This document shows positions 61,801 to 64,000 of a stretch of 64,000 nucleotides of DNA, piece after piece. Location of the stretch: assembly GCA_033782935.1 (NCBI GenBank), contig JAWQEG010001353.1, forward strand, positions 124,001 to 188,000. Direction: 5' to 3'. Every line of letters begins with the position of its first letter. Position 1 is the stretch's first letter. Origin of the DNA: Petrolisthes cinctipes (lineage: Eukaryota > Arthropoda > Malacostraca > Decapoda > Porcellanidae). The notes under the pieces were generated by a model. It saw nothing but the letters and a program-made list of their open reading frames with translations, was not told where the DNA came from and made no database searches. Made by a program: the position numbers and the translations under genes.

Positions 61801-63414
61801 TGCTTGAATAACATACTTTTCAGTAAATATCACTGAAAGAAATAAAATTCACTTTTCTGTAAACATATGAAGGAAGTTCATGTGTTATTTACTGGTAGAT
61901 ATCAGATTACAGTACAATACTGTATGCAAATTGATGATTACCTTGTGTAAATGTTTAATGTCAATTTTATTATTGTTTAGTTTTATTATTGTACAGTACA
62001 CAACTGTACTGCTTATCATAAAAGCTAAGGAATGAGATGAGGGAATCAGTGCATCTTCTCTAAGTTAAAGGTACACAACAGAAATGTCATACATAACTGA
62101 TACATGACTGGACTAACCTTGAATTTGAGAAGCCGAGATCGGAGCTCCTGGAGTGAAAGCCAGTTGGATGGGTCAACACTAACTGTCTTCTCCATGTTGT
62201 CCAGCCAGTTCCGTGCTGCCTGCATGCTGTCTGAGAATGAGGCCCACTGAAGTGACTGGGCTTCCTGTTGCCTCTGCTGTTCAGTGATTGAGTTTTCAAT
62301 CCTCTCCCAGCGTTCCCGCATGCCTCGTAAATCTTGACGGAGCCTCTCACGGCCACTTGTGGCAGTGTCAGGGTACAGCCTCTCCCCAATGGTGGTAATT
62401 GAGCCGAGGCGATGAGTTGCCTGCTCACGCTCACTCAGCAGATACTGCAGCAGGCTCTCTCTTCTCTCAGGGTCTGTTTCACTTAAAAAGTCAGCAAGGG
62501 ATTCTTCAATGGTGGTGAGCCACTTGTCATTCTCCTCGAACTTTTCCTGGAATACCTGGTGATCAGACAGCACACCACGAAGCCTGGTCAATGCCTCTTT
62601 GGTCAATACATGGAGGCTCTGGTACCGGTTACTAAGCTGTGTAATAAGGGGCTTGAGACGCTCCACATTCGATATTCGCACCAATGCATGACTCTGATCA
62701 ACAAACATGTCAATCTCCCTCTCATAACGCACAACATCTTCCCTCTTCTGCACTAATTCCTCAATGCGGGCCTGCTTCTCCTCCAGGGTGGCACAGAGTG
62801 GCAGGTCCTTGAAGAATGACTCTTGCTCTTTGCACCAGGAAGTATGGACGTCGATTTCCTCTTCAAATTGTGACCATTGCTGGAGTGTGCTGGTCAGGTT
62901 CTCTCTCACATCAACTGTAATAACATTCTTCAATTAACTCTTAACTCCTTGAATGTCAATACAACTCACTTGTTATTATATTCTGACTACCATACTGTAC
63001 ATATTCTGTCCCCATAAGAATTATTGCCTGCAAAGATGCGAGCCATACTTAAAGGTTTTGATGACTCCTCATTCCTGAGTCAGTCCTTTTTGGCTCTTCA
63101 ACTATCCCTCTCTTCCTTCTGGGAATAATTTATGAAGCATCAGAACTGATTGTGATAATATGGTCACATGAAAACCTGTAATACATTCTCATTACTCCTA
63201 TAGAGTTCTTACTACCATCAGAAAACTCACTAAACTGTTACAAGTGATACTAACCCACTGCGGCAATATGTTGATTCCAGGCATCCTCCATAGAAGTAAT
63301 GGTGGCCCTCAGAGCCTTGCCACCCCGCTCAGAGGTACTCATAGCGACCTTTTCCCCAAGTGTACGTAACTCCAGCAGCTTCTTGTCTCCAACCTCATGT
63401 GCTGTGTCAAAGTC
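27888..63414 (-). CDS. Msp300: Msp300/nesprin-1-like giant spectrin-repeat protein, internal part of the gene (22 exons)
   Basis: The product is the rod of a nesprin, the outer-nuclear-membrane protein that links nuclei to actin and microtubules through the LINC complex. I joined 22 minus-strand exons, each bounded by AG and GT, in one open frame of about 3,941 residues. The product is nothing but roughly 110-residue three-helix spectrin repeats, with the usual helix-A tryptophans (for example EWLDKMDK, DWLDELKTK, NWLRKTR). Stretches such as LQLSLPEEEPRI, YCSDLSATSQ and CEAATASISRPGSP match my recollection of Drosophila Msp300. Both ends are open: the first exon starts in phase 0 with no start codon, and the last ends in phase 2. 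Neither CH nor KASH domains are in the window. Dystonin/MACF or dystrophin were considered. No plakin, EF-hand, GAS2 or WW part is present, and the family-specific stretches favour nesprin. Confidence 0.93.
28259..28282. repeat. (GT)n microsatellite
   Basis: Short GT run in the intron upstream of E22, followed by foldback-A arm sequence at 28436-28512 (atctgttgtctgtgaattgg). Confidence 0.85.
28600..28960. repeat. (CAC/CAA)n trinucleotide array
   Basis: Loosely tandem at first, then dense accaccaccacaacaacaac from about 28752 to 28856 and again to 28945. The Thr- or Pro/Gln-rich frames on the plus strand are artefacts. Confidence 0.9.
29000..29285. repeat. Minisatellite, about 25-30-bp unit, about nine copies
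   Basis: Repeated units with the words gtttgttttgtctggcagg or tggctaggtagttt. Copy similarity is highest between 29106 and 29200. Located in the intron between E21 and E22. Confidence 0.9.
29815..30170. repeat. Degenerate tandem repeat, about 21-22-bp unit
   Basis: More than fifteen variants of a unit like cacctcttcccaacacaccc run through 350 bp of intron, with no coding. Confidence 0.75.
30240..31133. other. Intron E21/E22, unique part
   Basis: No gene or strong repeat seen. An A-rich gagagag patch is at 30883-30899. Confidence 0.4.
31134..31259 (-). CDS. Msp300: Nesprin exon E21
   Basis: Forty-two codons, VYDVAIRSLEVGLNNLEL to AVKEIVE. Acceptor catgacag, donor gtaagt, phase 0-0. It carries the last helix of the repeat begun at the end of E20 and is followed by a 3.1-kb repeat-rich intron. 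Confidence 0.88.
31260..32213. other. Intron E20/E21
   Basis: Non-coding. A 25-bp phrase, catctcaaactgactagcct / catctcaaactaccaggctt, is repeated 50 bp apart at about 31398-31455. Nothing else recognised. Confidence 0.5.
32214..34643 (-). CDS. Msp300: Nesprin exon E20, 2.43-kb exon
   Basis: The largest exon here: 810 codons, window residues 3040 to 3849, about seven spectrin-like repeats. It starts NLSKEISAKKLLLNQLEK and ends LATLISQWQ. Cores include VNAWLSGKQDEVVC, AQKWLHQAEVALQT, TMEWLLEQESELKS and IRDWMKAARKRIID. Helix-A tryptophan is missing from several repeats (for example around TTQYFSSIQKEIKSL), so the region is more generic coiled coil than E2 to E12. Acceptor ttattttgcag, donor gtgggt, phase 0-0. 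Confidence 0.95.
34755..35757 (+). pseudogene. LINE reverse transcriptase, 3' part, broken, with (ATAG)n tail
   Basis: The translated pieces read KLKVNVGKSKVMVFER, EVKEFKYLGTVLCKHG, SIILPTLTYASETWTW and NTLRWFGHLERM. This is the thumb and C-terminal region of a non-LTR retrotransposon polymerase of a kind common in crab genomes. The catalytic box, normally FADDT-like, reads LFVHDTVL. Frameshifts at about 34900 and 35230 and a stop at 35575 break it. After one more shift the frame runs on to IRAIDR and stops within the ATAG tail at about 35740-35757. It lies antisense in the E19/E20 intron and is truncated at its 5' end. Confidence 0.9.
35758..36340 (+). pseudogene. Second LINE 3' fragment, heavily decayed
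   Basis: Words such as FEVVEEFKFFGVISDK, followed by many stops, and later the cluster resembling SLERMDNTRVVKKVYEE match the same region of a related polymerase, in the same order. More than ten stops and several shifts show it is much older than its upstream neighbour. It starts directly after the (ATAG)n tail of the first, suggesting a target-site nest or tandem insertions. Confidence 0.6.
36341..36875. other. Intron E19/E20, unique part
   Basis: AT-rich, no gene. The palindromic word tacagtactgtacagtactt is at 36854-36873. Confidence 0.45.
36876..37670 (-). CDS. Msp300: Nesprin exon E19
   Basis: 265 codons, window residues 2775 to 3039, about two and a half repeats. It begins IQARVSTISSSVSELEDL and ends EVRLHEIN. 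Cores: IKKWIDEYIIIVQEF, VYSWFDTIIKQLEKC and LQKWIREKLEYTKN. Acceptor gcttcccccag, donor gtaagt, phase 0-0. The ORF runs past the donor into a hydrophobic tail, which is intron. Confidence 0.94.
37813..37868. repeat. A56 homopolymer
   Basis: An uninterrupted A run of about 56 bases on the plus strand (T on the gene strand), 143 bp from the start of E19. Length is uncertain if assembly or sequencing slipped. Confidence 0.9.
38101..38274 (-). CDS. Msp300: Nesprin exon E18
   Basis: Fifty-eight codons, SWHNKLLGEKSRLAFAVQ to KLEDLIEQ. It includes a proline/serine insertion, ACEAATASISRPGSPQDV, that interrupts the helical pattern and carries a proline-directed Ser site. I associate this stretch with Msp300 proteins. 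Phase 0-0, donor gtgagg. Confidence 0.92.
38744..39382 (-). CDS. Msp300: Nesprin exon E17
   Basis: 213 codons, window residues 2504 to 2716, about two repeats. It starts EKHEEVNTLLDDAESF and ends AKYHLECTR. Cores are LQDTEKWLLQISFQL and IEKNLQEWKPIITEE. The CAEITAQLEEEITDF stretch is a helix-B/C region. Acceptor tgtcattcag, donor gtaact, phase 0-0. Confidence 0.94.
39383..40033. other. Intron E16/E17 with (AAT)n patch
   Basis: An (ATA/CCA)n-like AT-rich patch at 39400-39450, then ordinary intron sequence. Confidence 0.6.
40034..40198 (-). CDS. Msp300: Nesprin exon E16
   Basis: Fifty-five codons, NAVSRWEEFSEAQTRLDT to YKHIALQIQ. The core LDTWLVEVEEVLVDTPDS is a classic spectrin helix A. Acceptor ctctggtag, donor gtatgt, phase 0-0. 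Confidence 0.9.
40648..40857 (-). CDS. Msp300: Nesprin exon E15
   Basis: Seventy codons, VRDKLDTLKLVSTRLSEG to NISLTSTQSKLK. Acceptor cctcatcag, donor gttcga (weak beyond GT). Phase 0-0. The exon spans the second half of one repeat, and the next repeat begins in E16 with SRWEEF. Confidence 0.88.
40870..41145. repeat. (ATT)n-rich intron segment
   Basis: Imperfect ATT/TTA trinucleotides fill most of the 302-bp intron between E14 and E15. Confidence 0.85.
41160..41297 (-). CDS. Msp300: Nesprin exon E14
   Basis: Forty-six codons, SLVVIAQKTLTDHTEF to DDSGSEAE. It has the helix-A core EFEEWLQRSQGTV followed by an acidic, serine-containing loop that could be a casein-kinase-2-type site. Phase 0-0, donor gtgagt. 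An (ATT)n tract begins directly downstream in the intron. Confidence 0.9.
41298..42086. other. Intron E13/E14
   Basis: AT-rich unique sequence, nothing recognised. Confidence 0.5.
42087..42239 (-). CDS. Msp300: Nesprin exon E13
   Basis: Fifty-one codons, ELLVEANTKKVHLEILND to LYANVLTNLQ. Acceptor aatctttgcag, donor gtgtgt, phase 0-0. It continues the rod after E12 across a 3.76-kb intron that contains a 669-bp inverted-repeat element. Confidence 0.91.
43179..43847. mobile_element. TA-flanked DNA transposon, non-autonomous, 669 bp, about 130-bp inverted repeats
   Basis: Left CAATTGCAGACCATAAAAAG and right TTTTCATGGTCTGCGATTG are complementary. The match continues inward through gaccctgagacgaggcctgg and atcacgggcaacacacgc to ccacgaaccctctag, about 130 bases. 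TA flanks both ends (43177-43178 and 43848-43849). The 400-bp interior has no transposase. Sits in the 3.8-kb intron E12/E13. Confidence 0.9.
44009..44100. mobile_element. Foldback element family C, half copy
   Basis: Contains ccatggtgttgacaacagca and agtgtgtctaaggagtcatt, a single arm of the family best seen at 17891. Confidence 0.45.
44380..46002. other. Intron E12/E13, unique part
   Basis: No gene seen. Many short words of the type tactgtacagt occur. An (A)17 run is at 45813-45830. Confidence 0.45.
46003..47437 (-). CDS. Msp300: Nesprin exon E12
   Basis: Window residues 1803 to 2281, about five spectrin repeats. Cores in order: CEEWLDKMDKNVQ, IFDWQKTLDLLN, CNDWIEQTRKAL, VVDWLDELKTKAC, ASNWLRKTRITMQQF and LNEWLEEFQQQ. 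The stretch LETCADSRVSNAVTQLTTKY is highly reminiscent of insect Msp300. A glutamine/glutamate run (IEKQQQQEDIAEELPEGEE) makes a charged linker. Entry is phase 2 and exit phase 0 at DLDHWK, with donor gtaaat. Confidence 0.95.
47734..48762 (-). CDS. Msp300: Nesprin exon E11
   Basis: Window residues 1460 to 1802. It has three or so spectrin repeats with cores AREWIDNARMVVRD, MQQWISEREAKLLQL and FMHWLRAAKERMAKC, and the signature WGEKVLRNTRSDGRD. Between repeats is a serine-rich basic linker (NASSKKSTGLSHRISTLS, then GERKANLRRTSSIVQ) with an R-R-x-S site. Entry and exit are both phase 2 across short introns, with donor gtgagt. Confidence 0.95.
48897..49021 (-). CDS. Msp300: Nesprin exon E10
   Basis: Window residues 1419 to 1459 plus two bases: DLLESLVQHQTQLKKLNE to QNQMRHLNS. 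Acceptor cttttccag, donor gtacgg. It exits in phase 2, and the AG completes arginine with the first base of E11. The intron to E11 is only 134 bp, among the shortest in the gene. Confidence 0.91.
49728..50439. mobile_element. TA-flanked DNA transposon, non-autonomous, 712 bp, about 75-bp inverted repeats
   Basis: Left CAGTTGCCTCAACTAGTAAT, then gagcacagcctcc, then gtagcaccactgtgttt, is mirrored at the right end by aaacaaacacagtggtgtca and gtgctcattactagtggagg. TA flanks both ends. The interior has a GC-rich, gene-like block (49810-50130) with a 72-residue frame that I cannot assign, possibly captured host sequence. Lies in intron E9/E10. Confidence 0.9.
50500..51150 (-). CDS. Msp300: Nesprin exon E9
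   Basis: 217 codons, window residues 1202 to 1418, about two spectrin repeats. It starts SLEEKLRCEKYEVESLKL and contains an alanine/glutamine-rich turn (ASGQQAQAASQAQ) and the cores LHAFVNRTRDKIP and LSDWLQKADADMK. The signature GEVFLHSTSSSGQEHY is present. It is 0-0 phase, with donor gtaggt. The reading frame continues two codons into the intron before stopping. Confidence 0.94.
51151..51956. other. Intron E8/E9
   Basis: 806 bp, no gene or strong repeat. Confidence 0.5.
51957..53729 (-). CDS. Msp300: Nesprin exon E8, 1.77-kb exon
   Basis: A single 591-codon exon covering window residues 611 to 1201, about five and a half spectrin repeats. The helix-A cores in order are VGWLTVAQDKLAKC, LKQWLKETLSQM, TQEWLEATHHTVEMW, IQAWLRETDSKLH and CHNWLQDIKKKLGYC. 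Its stretch LKNLQLSLPEEEPRILQIR and the following LGEKVIPGTIESGQ are the most nesprin-specific sequence in the window. It is 0-0 phase, with acceptor ttatttgcag and donor gtaaga. Confidence 0.95.
53765..54187 (-). pseudogene. LINE 3' fragment, minus strand, with (ATAG)n tail
   Basis: On the minus strand the frame reads SRVRGVEMSYLRSACGV, VKRNTLRWFGHVERM and GRRGRGRPRVRWRDGV, as at 35300-35575 but from a diverged subfamily. It then runs through CGHPFRD, a stop, GIWQ and the (ATAG)n at 53770-53790. About 118 codons are open. Same transcription direction as the nesprin gene, in intron E7/E8. Confidence 0.85.
54500..54541. repeat. (GTCA)n patch
   Basis: Four to five copies of gtca with degenerate neighbours. 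Confidence 0.7.
54702..54782. repeat. Tandem repeat, 27-bp unit, three copies
   Basis: The unit begins ccaatagttaagtg and ends gtcagctaa. The copies differ at one or two positions. Confidence 0.9.
55112..55264 (-). CDS. Msp300: Nesprin exon E7
   Basis: Fifty-one codons, GLVFSIMQNQGEVDKMSD to RFKSIQVTAK. It is 0-0 phase with acceptor attggcag and donor gttagc. It is a repeat C-terminal helix region that reads directly into EILKKCEIGVNNH of E8. E13 has the same length (153 bp) and the same phase. Confidence 0.9.
56094..56995. mobile_element. TA-flanked DNA transposon, non-autonomous, 902 bp
   Basis: Left CAGTGCTCCCCCCAAGTAGG and right CTACTTGGGGGGAGCACTG are complementary, with TA at 56092-56093 and 56996-56997. 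The CAGT start and TA target resemble pogo/Tigger elements. The interior has no transposase frame but holds a 61-63-bp tandem unit (about 56340-56525, three copies) and a longer internal duplication (56235-56400 against 56600-56760). Located in intron E6/E7. Confidence 0.9.
57053..57145. mobile_element. Foldback element family C, partial
   Basis: Contains caagaatgttgatggtgttg, then acgatggtgtggtac, next to the E6 donor region. No complementary right arm is evident. Confidence 0.45.
57234..57308 (-). CDS. Msp300: Nesprin exon E6, 75-bp small exon
   Basis: A 25-codon exon, EFLRVVDSRHVLVQEF then VAIADNLEQ. The acceptor is tttctatag and the donor gtaaga, close to the ideal sequence. It is phase 0 on both sides, so it can be included or skipped without changing frame. 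It bridges LERFQ of E5 and GLVFSIMQ of E7, supplying an amphipathic helix that completes the repeat. It is separated from its neighbours by 2.2 kb and 2.0 kb of intron and would be missed by ORF-length filters. Confidence 0.82.
57873..58069. mobile_element. Harbinger-like MITE, 197 bp, TAA target duplication
   Basis: AGGCCTGTCCACACGAGCGG at one end and GCTCGTGTGGACAGGCCT inverted at the other, with extension through gcagccccaacgggca. TAA is present on both sides (57870-57872, 58070-58072). A three-base TWA duplication is characteristic of PIF/Harbinger. No coding capacity. Confidence 0.85.
58073..59530. other. Intron E5/E6, unique part
   Basis: About 1.4 kb of AT-rich intron with no gene and no strong repeat recognised. 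Confidence 0.5.
59531..59726 (-). CDS. Msp300: Nesprin exon E5
   Basis: Window residues 469 to 534, YELAKFASTLADVKHG to TEQLERFQ. It contains the helix-A core IISWLSESEASLKNY. Entry is phase 2 and exit phase 0, with donor gtaaag. The 2.2-kb intron that follows (57309-59530) carries a Harbinger-like MITE and otherwise AT-rich sequence. Confidence 0.92.
59940..60117 (-). CDS. Msp300: Nesprin exon E4
   Basis: Window residues 410 to 468, YSGNKSVLQTRLDRV through ERDINNL, the latter half of a spectrin repeat. Entry is phase 1 (acceptor cattag) and exit phase 2 (donor gtaaga). A methionine inside intron-derived sequence upstream of the acceptor could mimic a start, but the split-codon join with E3 is exact. 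Confidence 0.9.
60380..60555. repeat. Tandem repeat, about 24-31-bp unit
   Basis: Five variants of tgtgtaagtgaggtcaactt followed by tacc, diverging toward both ends. Confidence 0.8.
60555..61025 (-). pseudogene. LINE 3' fragment, minus strand, decayed, with (ATAG)n tail
   Basis: The minus strand reads, with breaks, the same region as 35240-35757. Words such as tcttgccatcactgacatat and gggtgcaccagtctagaata line up with the 35250-35330 segment, and the end with gttctaagaggcatcaaaac followed by tatagatagata lines up with 35715-35757. The frames are interrupted. It lies in intron E3/E4, sense to the gene. Confidence 0.8.
61266..61536 (-). CDS. Msp300: Nesprin exon E3
   Basis: Window residues 320 to 409, beginning TALHDITSHKRVMDSIKE. 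One spectrin-repeat unit includes ADWQKDMWEKLHSYT at its end. Entry is phase 0 and exit phase 1, with the next codon split across the intron. The donor gtacaa is weak by consensus, but the frame joins cleanly to E4 and the reading frame runs on only into non-spectrin sequence. Confidence 0.9.
62118..62914 (-). CDS. Msp300: Nesprin exon E2
   Basis: Window residues 54 to 319. It holds two full spectrin repeats and part of a third, with helix-A cores HTSWCKEQESFF, NDKWLTTIEESL and ARNWLDNMEK, and the signature IGERLYPDTATSGRERL. Entry is phase 1 and exit phase 0 at LLKFK. The acceptor is ttacag and the donor gttagt. The next intron (61537-62117, 581 bp) is AT-rich with no feature seen. Confidence 0.93.
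63255..63414 (-). CDS. Msp300: Nesprin exon E1 (first in window)
   Basis: Encodes 53 residues plus one base, from DFDTAHEVGDKK to DAWNQHIAAV. It carries the recurrent signature LGEKVAMSTSERGGKAL, which marks the start of a spectrin-repeat helix. The acceptor is cattttcag and the donor gttagt. It exits in phase 1 and the codon GTT is completed by E2. The 340-bp intron that follows (62915-63254) holds nothing recognisable. Confidence 0.9.
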
Positions 63415-63467
63415 CTGAAAATGTCAGGTACATATTGGTGCCTGATGAATTATAGTAATATGATGCC

Positions 63468-63660
63468 TTACTCCCTCCAAGGACTCTCTCCAAGGGGCTG
63501 GCCATGGCAAAAGAATCTCCAGCTCTCCCTGTTACAACACTCCCTCCTTGCTCAGTCAAGGCCTCTCCCTCCATTCACATTCCTCTCCCACATTTACTCC
63601 ACCACTCTGTTTACCCATCTGACTGGTAGTCTGCCTCTCACACCAGATCCCTCTATATAC
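63468..63660 (-). pseudogene. LINE 3' fragment, minus strand, short
   Basis: On the minus strand the words gggagtgttgtaacagggag and ggagattcttttgccatggc, then cagccccttgg, match the last 150 bp of the LINE before its tail (35640-35720). No tail is present. It sits in the intron upstream of E1. Confidence 0.7.
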
Positions 63661-63789
63661 TACAATATATAATATAAATATTTAACTGTATAGATCTTTT
63701 CTATCAATTTGAACCTGTATTGAAAATAATGAGTTCTATAAAAACTATGTGTGAAGGAGAACTATCAGGTAACCCAAATAATCACACAA

Positions 63790-63900
63790 TTCCAAGCAAA
63801 ATAATATGAGCAAGTTACCCCATTTGGGAATTGAACCCTAGACCACCCCCTTTGGCTTTACCTCCTTATGTACAAGGTAAAAAAGGGTACAGTAACTAGG
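63790..63900 (-). mobile_element. Possible tRNA-derived relic
   Basis: On the minus strand GGGTTCAATTCCC resembles a polymerase III B box, preceded by gtaaagccaaaggggg. There is no complete cloverleaf and no tail, so this is only suggestive of a SINE. Confidence 0.25.
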
Positions 63901-64000
63901 TAGAAGGTTTCCGACACCGTCGGCGAAGTGAGATTTATTTACCCAACCAAATGGAAATTTGTAATAGATATATTAAATAATTTACCCACTTTATGCCCTT

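Overview
The window looks like nuclear DNA of an arthropod, most probably a decapod crustacean such as a crab. Three things point there. One giant, intron-rich gene matches the arthropod nesprin (Msp300) family. Very long (TC)n, (AC)n, (TA)n and (GA)n microsatellites are everywhere. The LINE 3' ends resemble reverse-transcriptase fragments that are common in crab gene sets. The taxon is an inference from memory of these families, not a database result.

The only well supported gene is on the minus strand from 63414 down to 27888. I reconstructed 22 consecutive exons (11,825 coding bases, about 3,941 codons) with GT-AG introns and one continuous reading frame. They encode an uninterrupted run of spectrin repeats. 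The N-terminal calponin-homology domains must lie beyond 64000. The C-terminal KASH domain is not visible, so it lies either past position 1 or in exons that I could not find in the first 27.8 kb. Nesprins bridge the outer nuclear membrane to the cytoskeleton, and this piece is the internal spacer rod. Sixteen of the 21 introns are phase 0. Exons E13 to E21 are all 0-0, so any of them could be skipped without a frameshift. A 75-bp exon (57234-57308) is easy to miss.

Region by region. From 1 to about 27.8 kb there is no convincing protein gene: microsatellites, kilobase-scale polypurine tracts, degenerate CAC/TCA arrays, a CpG-rich island (14.45-14.68 kb) and many short DNA-transposon relics. 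A decayed Helitron end lies at 22.59-23.11 kb. From 27.9 to 63.4 kb is the nesprin gene. Its introns hold five LINE 3' fragments (a sixth sits just upstream of E1), minisatellites, a 56-nt homopolymer and four non-autonomous DNA transposons with intact ends. From 63.4 to 64 kb is further intron with a LINE fragment and a possible tRNA-derived relic.

The most unusual part is the mobile-element collection. At least seven different inverted-repeat families are flanked by TA and often start CAGTYG. There are also a TAA-flanked Harbinger-like MITE and two foldback families whose arms pair along most of their length. I see no prokaryotic-type operons, CRISPR arrays, phage genes or complete autonomous transposons.
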